Assembly (NCBI RefSeq): GCF_001659605.2
Contig: NC_035170.2
Coordinates: 29,058,020 to 29,122,019, forward strand
DNA from: Manihot esculenta
Taxonomy: Eukaryota; Streptophyta; Magnoliopsida; Malpighiales; Euphorbiaceae
Direction of reading: 5' to 3'
Length of the DNA stretch: 64,000 nt
This document shows, one piece after another, positions 1 to 11,459 of the stretch. Numbering within the stretch: the stretch's first letter is position 1; every line of letters begins with the position of its first letter. Position numbers and translations under genes: made by a program. The notes under the pieces were generated by a model. That model was not told the DNA's origin. It ran no database searches and saw only the letters and a program-made list of their open reading frames with translations.

Positions 1-1128
1 ATTTCACATTTTGAGCTAGTATCAAGTGGTAACTTTAAATTATGATTTGATGTTTTTATTTGATGTATTTATTCCTGAATGCATTTTGCAAATTTATCAA
101 CTTCCTGAACATCTATTCCTCAAATGCATTCTGCATATTTAGAATTTGCTGCATCCATACATTATGCCTGAAACATCCCCTGCTTTAACAATTGGCAGTG
201 AGCATGATTTCAATTCATGCTCCACACTTAGCACTTCAAATAATGCCCATGGCTACTACTTTGTGTCACATTCGTAGTTTTGGCTACTACTTTGTCACAT
301 TCGTAGTTTTGGCTACTATTTTGTCAGGTTCGTAGTTTTGGCCACTATTTTGTCTCCTTGTTAGTTTCAGTCTTAAAGTTTATATTACATTAATAAATCA
401 AGATGATGAAGGCAGGTTTTTAGCCAAATATCATTCTTTCCTTACTCCATGTAACTGATAAAGCAAGTTACCCAATAATGGTTTACAAAATACAGGCCTA
501 AAGTCTTTACTAATCAATTCTGCAAACTAAGGTCGGAGGAGCACACACCCTTCTCTAAATTGAAGAATCTTATTTCACAGTGCATTTTAACTTTTTAATA
601 CACTTGTTAAACCACACAAATTTATCTAGCTGAGTTTCATTACAACCAAACAGGCGTAAAACCCATAAATTCCCATGTGATTTCAAGGGGTTTCATTTAC
701 ATTAGGCATGTTCATAATCAGGAAAAAGGTACACAAAGTCACAAACCCCACAAGCATGCAAGTCAAAATCTATGTTATCAATCATCAATAACAAAGTCAA
801 CTTCTCATCAAGACAAAAAAAAAAAATTAAAAAAAAAGGACCATGTTCATAATAGACCACTAATGCAATAAACTAAAATATATCTTATGTGAAAAACAAT
901 TCCAACTTATTGTAGGAATTTTCAGTTGCTAATAATAAATGCTAAACACAAATATCAAAAAATTTCAATGAACCAATAACAACAATCAATAGGTGAGCGA
1001 CAACCCTAAAATAATAGAGAGGGGAGACCAGTGGACTGCAGAGTAGTCATGACTAGTAACAAGTAATAAAACCAAGTAAAATAACAATAACAATAATAGA
1101 GTATAAGCAACATTTGAGGACAACAAAC
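1..1128 (-). other. UGGT intron 5, running off the left edge
   Basis: Non-coding, AT-rich. The next expected UGGT exon was looked for here and not found, so it must lie before base 1. At 251-354 there is a short tandem repeat of about 30 bp in 3.5 copies, each copy containing GGCTACTA and TTCGTAG. Confidence 0.6.
251..354. repeat. ~30-bp minisatellite in UGGT intron, 3.5 copies
   Basis: Units begin GGCTACTACTTTGT, GGCTACTACTTTGT, GGCTACTATTTTGT and GGCCACTATTTTGT. The spacers carry TTCGTAGTTTT. Unit length is 29-31 bp, with drift between units. Confidence 0.8.
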
Positions 1129-4100
1129 CAGTATTTTGGAAAAAATGAACCCTCTAACTTCTTGGCTAAGATCTTCAGTCCGTGGATCTTCCAAAGTGAC
1201 ACCTGCAATCAAACCTCATGTTTTAAGGAAACAATCTTTCAACAGCAGAGTTATACAACATAAAACAAGAAGAATATTTGTACTAAGAACACAAAGGGCA
1301 GGAGTGTAAAGAAAACTACTACAGTCTTCTTTTTTTTTTTTTTTAAAGAAATGCTTACTGTAGATGAAACCCAAGCACAAACACATAATGCCCAAAGGAG
1401 AAGCAAAATAGTGGTTGGTCTCAAAAAGGATGAAGCTTCACATTTAGAGGTGAGCAGGATATAAAAAACAGTACACACAAAATAAGTTGGCTTTCTGACC
1501 TTTCTTAATAGCACTATCATCCATAGCCTTATATTCCATATTCTTCAATGCAAGTTCAACGCCATAACCACCCAAATTTAAGGAGTCCTTGGCACCAATA
1601 GCACCACAATTGCCAACTTTTTCTTCACATCCAGACGGTAAAACTGGCCTAACTACATATTTTATCCTCCCCTGAAATTTCGATGCAAATTATCAGCAAG
1701 TATTGAAAGAAAAACAGACACAGGCATCCTGGAAATTGTTAGGACATACATGCATCAATGTGCATATGGGAGACAACTTGCAAAAAATTGTATGTATCAG
1801 GATGTTCATGATTTTCCAGAAACGCTTCCTTCCTAATCTATCAGGAAAAAATTCAACTACTTGCAGCATTTTATATTTCAAAAGTGCAAAACTTTAACAG
1901 CATTAACTGGTAATTGCATCAGAACAATTAGGGATTTTAGCCTACATAATGACAAGAAGACATGCTCAAACCCAGAAATACAAGAAACTACTTCAGATGT
2001 TTGATAAGCAAATTGATACTAACTTTAGCAGTTAAAGTAGATATTCCTAGTCCACTTGGAAAAAACTGTGACCTAAGAAGCATAAGTCAGTTATTTGCAG
2101 GAAGAATCTGCACTAAGAAAAGCGATTTTATAAGTAGAATTAGGGAAAAACACCTATCGTTTTATTGTTCTCTGCAACTATACCCAGACTATAAGCGTCC
2201 AAATTTTAAGTAATTATAAATTGATCAAATACTCAAGCCATGATTTTCACAGTAGAACTAAATATTAAAGCAACCTCAACAACATGATTACTTATAGCAA
2301 TCAAACTTTCAAAGAATACTAAATAATTAACTCAATGCAGCTATTGTCAGGATATTTGTTTGGAACTCATGCACAATGTCAGTGGTGGACATAACTCAGT
2401 TTAATGGTAAAAGTTACTTTTACCATGCAAATGGTTTACATCAAAGTAGCTTTATAAAAATTCACGTAGAATCCATCTGATATATTTCACAATTAAAAAG
2501 ATAAATTTTGTGCCATTAGATAAATGAGAAATAATCCATAGATCATTCGAGTTCCCCAGTATTTGTTAATACCATACAGCCCTTTCCTATATCACTCTCC
2601 TCTAAAATAAAGGGCCCCATTCTATTTCTCTTTTTCTCTTTTATGTAAAACCATACAAAGAGAAGATTCCAATAATACAAGTATCAATATTCAACACTAT
2701 CAGATCAGATATAACCAAGCCAAAGGAAAATGGAATAAGAAATTATAAAAGGATATTTGAAATATTCTATAACGCAGGTAATACAAAAAGATAGTTCAAA
2801 TATACAATGTTCTAAAACAAAGTAATAGACCTGTCTAGCAGCTTCAACCAGTGTCACATGAAATTGCCTGAAACAATCACTTCCAAGAGCTCCATACAGA
2901 ATAGCGACTGGACTTGTAGTATGAGAATCAAAATGGATGTGATCAAAATCAAATAGTTCGGGCTGCTGAAATGAGTCTCCTGCACTGTGTAACCAAGAAA
3001 TAAGAAAATAAAATCAAGAGAACTTGTGCACAAGAAAAAGTACCAAACTCAAAAGAGATGGAGAACACCTAGAAAAAGATGACACTAATACTTACAGTTT
3101 AGCGGGGTTGTGAAGCCACAGTAGCAAGTCTGCAACATCAAAGAACAATGCTCCACCAGTATCCACCCAGCAACATTTTCCACCTGGGCTCTTAGGATTT
3201 ATACCAACAAGCAAATGATCTGACCTTTTACTTTCATTTTCCTCATTTGATTCTGCAATTCCTCCACTATCATTGTTTGAAATACCATCATCAGAAAGAG
3301 GGAAAGAAGAAAGAGACTCCTCTGCTAATTGTCGGTAAAGCACCAATCTTGGGGATGCTGATCTCAGAATAAGAGAAAACTCAAAAAGTGATGCCAGTGG
3401 ATCACTTAATAGTGTCCGTCCATGTTTCACAATTCTTGTGAGGCAACCTCTTGCTGTATGAGAGTCAGATTCATTCTCCTCTGCACGAAGCCAGACTTCA
3501 ATGAACTCCCAATACAGATCTTTCCACTCCTTAGATATCAATTCACTATACCAAGAAACAAAATAAAATAATGTTTGTGCAGAATAACACTTTGCAAATT
3601 TAGAAAATTAGATTTAATAAATTAGAAAATGCAAGTAAAATAAACTTTATCACAAAATGTCACAAAATGGAAAGGCTCAAGAACACAGGATGATAGCTAA
3701 GCAACCCTACCCCCATACGGTACATTGGATAAAAGATCTAACATGTCTGAGAATTTACCTAGTAAAGGATAACTATTGTAAATTACAGGGAAAAAATGCT
3801 CCTCATAATTCAGATATAATTGCAGGCTGAGGCACTTGACGACCAAACTACTTGTTAAGTTTTGGTCGAGCCTAACTCACCCCTTGAGCAAAAGGAGTGC
3901 CTAAGGCCCTTGCACAATACCCCTATCCCAAACCGAGAGGCACATTACCCTATACACCTAGAACTTCACTTAGCATGAGATATTTAACGGAGGCTCAACA
4001 TGGTGAGAGGCCCTTATCACATGTTAAATTTGAGCAAGACCTAACTCACTCCAAAAGCTAAATCAAGCTAAACCAAGGGGAGTAGTGCCTAAGGCACTCG

Positions 4101-4696
4101 CACATAGATGTGGATTCAACGCTACTATTTGAATTATGTGAAATGAACATAGACAAAAAACCTTTAGAGAACAGATCCAACAGCTAAAGTTGATTCCTTC
4201 CTAATGGGTTCAATCGTAATATAATTGTATCGTTTATTCCAATTCCAACATTTTTTCTATAAGGCGAATCGGCAGCTCATTCATTCCACTTCTACTTCAA
4301 TAAAATGAAGTCATATACAAATGCAGATATTCAAGTCGTGGAAAAATAAAACAAGGAAATTTTGGATTGAAAATTCCTCCAGAACATTCACAAAAACAAC
4401 CAATTCAACACTAAAACAGCTAAGAGACAACAGCCCAGTTCCAGATTCATCGAATAAAAAAAATCAAAGGCCACAAACAAAAATATACATTACATAAAGT
4501 TTTTATAAAAAAAACGAGCATACCCGGCTTCCAATAAAACAGGAGTACCCTCCCACTTAGCCCGAACAGCAACCTGCACGTTTTTGGGTCGTCGACTCTC
4601 GCCACAAACGGAAACAATCCCAGAAAAGCTCACACACAGCAGAATGATGAAAACACAAAAACCGGATCTGAAACGGGTTTCCATTGTGCTAGACAT
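1129..4696 (-). CDS. UGGT: UDP-glucose:glycoprotein glucosyltransferase, N-terminal exons (partial)
   Basis: Five exons read on the minus strand: 4524-4696, 3096-3545, 2831-2984, 1500-1671 and 1129-1202. All have GT-AG borders and join in phase. Exon 1 encodes a hydrophobic signal peptide followed by [18 protein letters not shown], a hallmark of plant UGGT (Arabidopsis EBS1). Exon 2 carries [20 protein letters not shown] and a CCWVDTG motif, exon 3 [10 protein letters not shown], exon 4 [12 protein letters not shown] and [18 protein letters not shown], exon 5 [19 protein letters not shown]. These belong to the large N-terminal thioredoxin-like folding-sensor region; the C-terminal GT24 catalytic domain is absent because the gene continues beyond base 1. 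The enzyme re-glucosylates misfolded N-glycoproteins in the ER lumen so that calnexin and calreticulin rebind them. The start is either ATG 4696 or ATG 4684, four codons apart; both precede the signal peptide. No break is visible in the sequenced exons. Confidence 0.93.
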
Positions 4697-5274
4697 GAAC
4701 GGGTCGAATAGGTTAAGGATCCAGCATTGATATTGATATAGAAAGACGAGAAAGAAAGCGAGAGACACAAAATGGCGAGTGAAAGAGAACAGGAGACGAC
4801 TTCGATGCGAAAGGGCAGGAGACTGACAAATTGCGGCATTTTGGTCATTTTCTTGGAAGATTAGGACATTTTAGTAAATTTGTAGCCACGTCATTGTTTG
4901 ACGTGGTGGCCAGTTATTGGATTAGGTTTTAACTTTATGAAATAACATTTTATTTTTAGAGTCAAATTTTTATTCACGTAACTTTTATTTTTATTTTTCG
5001 CTTTATTGTATAAAAAAATATAAATTTTTGTATTTATATAGTAAACTTAAAATATTAGATAATAAATTTAATTTTTCCATATTTATCTTAATTTTAATTA
5101 TTAACTTCAATTGATTTTGATTAAATTTTTTAATTAATTTATCAGACTATATAAATTATTATTTTTAAAGCCTATTAGATAAAAGAATTTAAATATTTAT
5201 ATTAAGTATATTTATATTTTAAATTTTAAATTTTAAATAAAAAAATTAAATATTTTTAATTTATCACAATTTAA
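4697..5274. other. Upstream region of UGGT, AT-rich spacer
   Basis: The first ~200 bases upstream of the UGGT start have mixed composition and should hold its promoter and 5' UTR. From about 4910 to 5274 the sequence is strongly AT-rich and I see no gene. No clear TATA box stands out. Confidence 0.5.
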
Positions 5275-5832
5275 TGTTGCTGAAACCAAAATAATAATAT
5301 AGTCAAAATAGAGTTATATTGTGATTAGCTAAACTTTTGAAAAAGATAATGTGAGGTGGTGGGTATAGTCACTCTGACACTCCAATCAGTAAGGTGAAGA
5401 AAGGTGAGTATAATGTTTAGAATTTAAGAATAATTGTGTAAGACAACAGTATATATTTGCCTATGTGATTATTCTTTTTTTTACGCCGTAAAGATAAATA
5501 TAGTATTTCCCGATAATCCGGCAATGATGTGGTCGGCTCGTTGGTAAGGGAACTTCATCGGCTAATTAGCTAGAAATCTCGTGATCGCAAGCGTAAAAGG
5601 GATTTATTAGATTGTAGTTGTTTAATAGTAACTTTCTTATAGAGACTTACCCTGAAGTTGAGAGGGAGAGTCTGTCTAACCTGAGGTCGTACTGTCCTAA
5701 AACCAATCTAAAGCGCTCGGGTCTGCTTTTCTACGGATGGGACCATATATAGGTTTATCAGATCCTTGCAACGTGGACCTATCTTATGGTGACAGCTCAC
5801 TGTCTACTTTGGGCGAGTCTCATGTAGCATCA
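5275..5832 (-). repeat. 3' LTR (left) of the Athila/Tat-like element
   Basis: Begins TGTTGCTGAAACC and ends GTAGCATCA on the + strand. It aligns along its whole length with 8787-9453, sharing blocks such as AATGTGAGGTGGTGGGT and ATAGGTTTATCAGATCCTTG. It lacks the 102-bp internal duplication found in the right LTR. Confidence 0.75.
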
Positions 5833-6029
5833 GATGTCCCTCCATTGGTCTTTGATTCTTTTGATTCAAAAGTGACAATTGTTTTCATAATCTAGGTCAT
5901 GTGGCTTGTTTGTCCGGGATGAGCGCATGATGTCCTTGCTTTTTACTTGCCCTGTTAACTAGTCAGATCCAAGATCTTGTTTGACAAAAATTGATTCAAG
6001 TGATATAGTAATGTCTTGACAAGTTTTCG

Positions 6030-6360
6030 GGCTCTCTCTAGCCCCATGGATCATTCAGGCCTCTTCTAGCCCTTACAAGCTCCTTAGCCTTTTCCAGCCT
6101 TATTGAGCGTATAAGTATTTTTCAGCCCTAGCGTACTTTCAAGCATTTTCTTGCCTCGATAAGCTTCCGGGCATTTTTTAGCCTTTGTGAGCTCTCTGGC
6201 TTTTTACAGCCCTGACGGGCTTCCTAGCCTTTTACAGCCTTGACGAGTTTCTATGCATTTTTCTAACTCTAACAAGCTCCCGAGTATTTTCTCAACCTAA
6301 CTAATTCCTGGGCTTTTTACAGGCCTTAACGAGCTTTTGGTCATTTTCCTCCTCGCAAAA
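6030..6360. repeat. Degenerate ~40-bp tandem repeats inside the LTR element
   Basis: Repeated units contain AGCCTTTTACAGCC, TTTTTAGCC and GAGCTC/GGGCTTC variants, about seven or eight diverged copies. No coding sense is visible. Confidence 0.5.
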
Positions 6361-6389
6361 AGTCTTAGATTTTCGGGAGTGATTATAAG

Positions 6390-6922
6390 TAGGGCTGAGC
6401 GTAAATCGGTTTAAACCGAAAAACCGAACTGAACCGATCGATTTCGGTTTAATGGTTCGGTTAATCGGAAAGTTCAGTTCGGTTCGGTTAATATTTTTCA
6501 ACTTATTCGGTTTTCGGTTCGGTTCGGTTTAAACGTGTTAAATAACCAAAAAACCGAAAAAACCGATTTTTAATATATTTTTATTATTTAAAACACTGGT
6601 TTGATTTATATTTTTAAATTTTATATGGATTTATATGAATTTTTTAAATATTATCCTTATATATTCAGATAATTTTTATTGATAAATTTATGTGAAACAT
6701 TTATTGAATTATTTTACTGAAATTAGAAGAAAAAAATTTAAAAAAATACAGATTTCGGTTTGAATCGAACTGAACAGAACCGAACCGATTTTTATCGGTT
6801 CGATTCGGTTCGGTTATATTTTTATAATCGGTTTTTTCGGTTTTTAATATTTTTACAATTCGGTTTTCGGTTTTTTCGATTCGGTTCGGTTCGGAACCGA
6901 ACCGACCGATTGCACAGGCCTA
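6390..6922. mobile_element. hAT-type MITE, CGGTT-rich foldback element
   Basis: A perfect 8-bp target duplication ATTATAAG flanks it at 6382-6389 and 6923-6930. The ends are inverted (TAGGGCTGAGC against the reverse complement TAGGCCTGTGC). Subterminal arms are rich in CGGTT on one side and AACCG on the other, with an AT-rich centre. An 8-bp duplication and TAGGGCTG-like ends are hAT hallmarks. There is no transposase, so it is non-autonomous. It lies inside the Athila/Tat-like element and is younger than it. Confidence 0.85.
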
Positions 6923-6959
6923 ATTATAAGAGCAGCAACACATGCCTGTGATTTTATGG

Positions 6960-7660
6960 GTGAGATAGGAACAATGCTCTCAATCGCATGGCCTGACTCA
7001 TACTCGCCTTATGGCCTGAGCATCGAATGCTTTAGAAGCTTCTTGTGAAGCAAGAATAACTTCTGGTTAGTCGACCTGGTCTATACTCCCCTTGCGGCCT
7101 GACATCAAATGCCTTAGAAATTTTTCGTGAAATAGGACTAACATTGGTTGGTCGGCCTGACGTATACCCACCATATGGTCTAGCATCAAATGCCTTAGAA
7201 ACTTTTCCTAAAATAGAACTAACTCCCGATTGGTCGGCCTGGTATATACCTGCCCTACGGCCTAGCATGAAATGCCTTAGAATGTTCTTGTGAAGTAGGA
7301 CTAACACCCGGTTGGTTGGTCTGGCGTAACTTGCCTTATGGTATGATATGAGATGACTTGATTAGTAGGTCCAACGCCCATTCTTCTGACCTGATGGTTT
7401 TCTCGACTTATAACCTTATTTCAATGGGATTAACTTTGGGTCTTTTGGACTGACGATTTTTCGATTTATGGCCTGACATGAGATGTCTTATTATACGGGA
7501 CCCATGTCTGGATGACTTTGTGGTCTTTTATGAATGTTTATTTCCATGGACCAATGTTCGGATTATATGCGGGACCCAAACCCAGATGGCCTTGTAACCT
7601 TTTATAAATGTTTATTTCCACGGACTAATGCCCGGATTATATACATGACCCATGTCCATC
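6960..7660. repeat. Diverged internal tandem repeats of the LTR element
   Basis: From about 6975 to 7345 a unit of ~65 bp recurs with TATGGCCTGAGCATC, GCCTTAGAA and GTGAAGTAGGACTAAC variants. From about 7490 to 7650 a second unit of ~85 bp recurs with CGGGACCCA and TTTATTTCCA. These are non-coding filler typical of LARD interiors. Confidence 0.55.
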
Positions 7661-7959
7661 CAACGTTTCTGACTTTCCCATAAAAAAAGAAACTTGAAGA
7701 ATGCATTTTAATTTTATAGCATTTCCATAAATCATAAATATCTTTCTAAGGATAAGATAAAAGATTCAATCATCTGACTTGACCATTTCCAAAGCTTGGA
7801 GTTTGACCCAAGAGCTAAACATATGTGACACTCTCCTCAGGGCCACCCCTATTAATATTCGGTCCTCTTGCAAATACATGAGTAACCCCATAGGTTCACA
7901 GTTAAGGGTGGTTTTGAAAATTATTACCTCGCGCTCGGACCTCCTATCTCTTCTACTCT

Positions 7960-8140
7960 TTTTGATAAACTTTCAAAGTGTGTCATTTTTTATTAACCTA
8001 TCGATCTCGTCTTTCAGATGTCGGCACTCCTCCGTTGTATGTTCGTGGTCTTTATGAAAATAGCAGTACTTGATTTTATCTTGCCTTTTGGCTCTTTTAG
8101 GGTTGAGTTTAAGAGGCCATCTAACTTCCTTATCTTTTTT
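7960..8140 (-). pseudogene. Gypsy gag fragment with CxxH-type zinc motif
   Basis: Minus-strand reading contains [13 protein letters not shown], then [20 protein letters not shown] and [10 protein letters not shown], followed by a stop. The order C-x2-H-x4-H-x4-C with LKxEI after it is the conserved Gag segment of Tat/Athila-lineage Gypsy elements. Both flanks fall apart into stops and frameshifts, so this is a remnant. It fixes the element's orientation and lineage. Confidence 0.65.
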
Positions 8141-8762
8141 TTTATCCACACTAAAATATGTGTCCGTGAGTCATTCAGGGAGTGTAATTCTTATACTTAC
8201 CTCAATCGTCCCTTCCTCATGAGACTAAGTAACTTTGTGGTATCCCTCATATCCTTATTTCTCTGCCTTTGCTTTAGGCTTGTCTTTTTATCCTCTTACT
8301 GTCCTCCATAGTACCTTGGAGCAACCCGTAGTAGCTTCCGGCCAATGTCCTCGGAACATCATCTAATGACTCTTTTTCCTCGAACTTGTCATTCCCTTTG
8401 GACCGTGTCTGGATTATCCCTGTCTAAGGCTTTGAGTTATCAACAGAGACTTTCTCCCTTCCCTTAAGAGCCATGAGCGATGTCTCTTCCTAAGTTTTAT
8501 ATTGCTAGAAAGTAAACTGCAACCTTTTGACTTACTGGAGCATTTGCTCAATACTCAGATTGTTGAGATTTGCTTTTTGACCATTGAAGGCGTGTTTTAT
8601 CCACCGCCAGAAGTGGAAGAAATGATAGCGTTCTCGTGGATAACAACCTTAGCAACAGTTTGAAAACTTTCGCCATATCGAGAATAAGGTGAGATTTCTT
8701 TTTTAAGAGAAAAGTGGATAAGAGATCGGTCTTAATTTAAATGAACAGAGAAAATTCAATGG

Positions 8763-8783
8763 ATTTCCAGCAACGAAACCAAA
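8763..8783 (-). other. Decayed primer-binding site (tRNA-Asp type)
   Basis: Read on the minus strand this is TTTGGTTTCGTTGCTGGAAA, directly after the 5' LTR. It resembles the TGGCGCCGTTGCCGGGGA site used by Athila/Tat elements, with every difference a C-to-T or G-to-A transition. The identification rests on the family pattern. Confidence 0.5.
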
Positions 8784-8786
8784 TGA

Positions 8787-9453
8787 TGTTGCTGAAACCA
8801 AATGATGATGTGGTCTAAATAGAGCTTTGCTGTGATTGATTTAACTTGCGAGAAAGAGAATGTGAGGTGGTGGGTGCCTACGACAGCCACTCCAACACTC
8901 AAGTCAGTAAGATGAAGAAAGGTGAGTACAATGTTTAGAACTCAGTAGTAGTTGTGTGAGAGAATAACGTACCTTTGCCTCTATGATCGTTCTCCTTTTA
9001 TACTGTAAGAAAATGAGGATAAATATAATATTTCCTAATAATCCAACGATGATGTGGCCGACTCGTTGGTAAGGGATCTTCACTGGCTAATTGGTTGGAA
9101 ATCCCGTGATCGCATGCGTAAAGGGGATTTGCTGGATTATAGTTGTTTAACAGTAACTTCCTTATAAAGACTAAGCCTGAAGTTGAGAGGGTGAGTTTGT
9201 GTGACCTGAGACTGTTCTGTCCTGAAACTGACCTGAAGCGCCCGAATATTTTTTTTTACGGGTGAACCGCGTATAGATTTATCAGATACTTGCCACGTTT
9301 GTGTGACCTGAGACCGTCCTGTCCTGAAACTGACTTGAAGCGCCCGAATATTTTTTTTACGGGTGAACCGCGTATAGATTTATCAGATACTTGCCACGTA
9401 ACCCTATCTTATGAGGCTCACTGTCTATTTTAAATGAGTCTCATATAGTATTA
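8787..9453 (-). repeat. 5' LTR (right) of the Athila/Tat-like element, with internal duplication
   Basis: Starts TGTTGCTGAAACC and matches the left LTR. It is about 109 bp longer, chiefly because 9196-9297 is repeated directly as 9298-9398 (GTGACCTGAGAC to TTGCCACG). The two internal copies are nearly identical, so this duplication is younger than the element. Confidence 0.75.
9196..9398. repeat. 102-bp direct tandem duplication within LTR
   Basis: 9196-9297 and 9298-9398 match with only a few substitutions. Both contain TGAACCGCGTATAGATTTAT. The copy in the other LTR is single. Confidence 0.85.
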
Positions 9454-10212
9454 GAATTATAACTGAGAGTACTAAATTAAAATTAAACTTTAAAAAGTTA
9501 ACTATAAATTTAATGGTCTTTAAAGTATTATATTGAAAATAAATTTATTTTATATTTATTATATATAATAATAAATATATTATATTAAATAAATATTTAT
9601 TATAAACTAAATTCATATTATAAAAAATATCATATACATATATAATATTAAAGGATTTTATTGTATGTATATATTCTAACATTATAAATCATACATATTT
9701 TTTTAATATACAAAAAATTATATTTCATATCAATAATATTAAATAAAATAAAATATTATATACTGTAATCTAATAATTTTTTTTTATTAATTTTGACTTT
9801 TATTAATCTACTATATGTATATTAAAGTAGAAATGATAAATAAATATTGAGATTAACAAATAATAACACAGTTAAAATAAAAATATATATTTTAAAAATT
9901 GCTTTATTAATTAACAAAACTTTAAGAATTATATTGTAACTTATTGTTAACTTTCTAGAATTAATTTAGTCTTACAAGCTATAACTATAATAAACTAAAA
10001 ATTTAAATTTATTATAAAAAATTAAAAATATGAATTTTAAATTTTAAATATAAACATAAATTAATGTAAATATTTTATTTTTTATCTAATATGTCTTAAA
10101 AATAATAATTAATATATAAAATTAAAAAAATTTTAGGTGAAAATTAATCGAAGCTAAAAGTAAATATGAAATAATTAATTTTATTGTCCAGTATTTTAAA
10201 TTTAGAATATAA
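9454..10212. other. AT-rich spacer, no gene seen
   Basis: Very AT-rich sequence between two transposons. No open reading frame of interest and no clear repeat structure. Confidence 0.6.
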
Positions 10213-10221
10213 TATAAAAAT

Positions 10222-10874
10222 AGAAAAATTACTTTTTAGTCCCTGAGGTTTACCGTAATTAACACTTCTGTCCCTCTATTTTGGCGACCCAACACTTAAG
10301 TCCCTCACTTTCTTTTCTGTCCAAATTCGTAGTCCTTCCGTCTAAAATAGCCATTTGGGACACGTGAATTGACAAAATTAACCCTCACTAAATCCAAACC
10401 CAAACCCAAACCCAAATGCCTCTTCTTTTTCTTCTCCTTCTTCTTCCTACCCTTTTCTGCAACTTCTTCTTCTTCTTTCTTCTTCTTCTTCTTCTTCTTC
10501 TTTCTTCTTCTTCTTCTTCCTACCCTCCTTTCTGCAACTTTTTCTTCTTCTTCTTCTTCTTCTTCCTACCCTTTTTGCAACTTCTTCTTTTTCTTCTTCT
10601 TCTTTTTTCTTCTTCTTCCTACTCTTTCTCTTCTTCTGCAACTGGAGAAAACATGAAAGAGAAAAAAAATAGGAATTTCACATTAAGAGAATGGTATTTC
10701 TGAAAAAAATTATCACCTTTCACTTTTGACTCTTTGACCAAACGGTTTAAATTGACAGAAGGACTACGAATTTGGATGGAAGAGAAAGTGAGGGACTTAA
10801 GTGCTGGGTCGTCAAAATAGAGGGACAGAAGTGTTAATTACGTTAAACCTCAGGGAGTAAGAAGTAATTTTCTC
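10222..10874. mobile_element. Mutator-type MITE with ~110-bp inverted termini
   Basis: The 9-bp sequence TATAAAAAT occurs exactly at 10213-10221 and again at 10875-10883, the target-duplication length of Mutator-like elements. About 110 bases at the left end (ATTACTTTTTAGTCCCTGAGG onward) are the near-perfect reverse complement of the right end. The interior carries a long (CTT)n tract at about 10411-10635. No transposase. Open frames across it are poly-Ser/Phe/Leu artefacts of the CTT tract. Confidence 0.88.
10411..10635. repeat. (CTT)n microsatellite tract
   Basis: Imperfect TTC/CTT triplet repeats with three embedded CCTACCC-type breaks. Lies wholly inside the Mutator-type MITE. Confidence 0.9.
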
Positions 10875-11459
10875 TATAAAAATTTGTAAACTTTTAGAAT
10901 TTTTTTTATCCACGTAAATTTTTTATACAAGTTGATTAGTTTCAAAAAAACAATTTTTAAAAGGAGAGGAAAAAGAAGGGGAAAGCACATGGAACACAAG
11001 CAACTCTTCAACTATGTCTATGGTTTTATGTTTTCACTTTTTCGATTGGTTCTTTCTTTGAATTTAAGTGTGGCTTTTGTGTTTGTATTGTGTTATTTGT
11101 TGTTTCTGGCTTAGTCAAATATCTGTCGGAGGCGAGGAGGGTCAGTAAATATCAACACCGAAACTCAATATTTAACTCCTTTAGACTACTCAGTGGCTAT
11201 GTTAGACTGAATATTATGGATTAGCCATCTTTTTGGTGGCTGTTGGCAATGATATTGAAGATTTCGGTGGATTACATGGTTCGACAGTTTAGGTTATTGT
11301 TCTGGCTTTTGGCTGACTTTCTGCTGTCTTGGCTTGGCGGTTGTGTGTGTGGTATTGTCGATTGTCATGGTCTTGGTGATTGTTGTTATTGGACTATGAT
11401 TGGTTGGAGGTTGGTAAGGTTGATGAGAGAGTTCAACGCAAACTGCAGATACATGTAGA

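Larger units (their letters stand above)
5275..9453 (-). mobile_element. Decayed non-autonomous LTR retrotransposon, Athila/Tat-like (LARD type)
   Basis: Two diverged direct repeats, both starting TGTTGCTGAAACC, lie at 5275-5832 and 8787-9453 and enclose about 2.95 kb. On the minus strand the right repeat is the 5' LTR. A decayed primer-binding site abuts it (about 8763-8783), and a purine-rich stretch just inside the left LTR (about 5833-5850) fits a polypurine tract. The interior has no intact gene. It holds a gag zinc-finger-like remnant near 7.96-8.14 kb, several local tandem repeats and a nested MITE (6390-6922). There is no RT, integrase or RNase H, so the element is a LARD-like non-autonomous derivative. 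No clean target duplication is left, in keeping with great age. Confidence 0.75.

Noticed and set aside
6301..6951. Short frames giving FGSVRFG-like peptides
   Set aside because: Translation artefact of the CGGTT/AACCG palindrome of a MITE.
10394..10415. Telomere-like CAAACC repeats
   Set aside because: Only about three degenerate units (CCAAAC), not the plant CCCTAAA telomere sequence, and inside a MITE.
10369..10703. Several overlapping open frames around the CTT tract (both strands)
   Set aside because: They encode only Phe/Leu/Ser or Glu/Lys runs forced by the triplet repeat inside a MITE.
10932..11114. 60-codon frame just left of the duplication limit
   Set aside because: No start context, no conservation, and a homopolymer-rich N-terminus; it only happens to cross the breakpoint.
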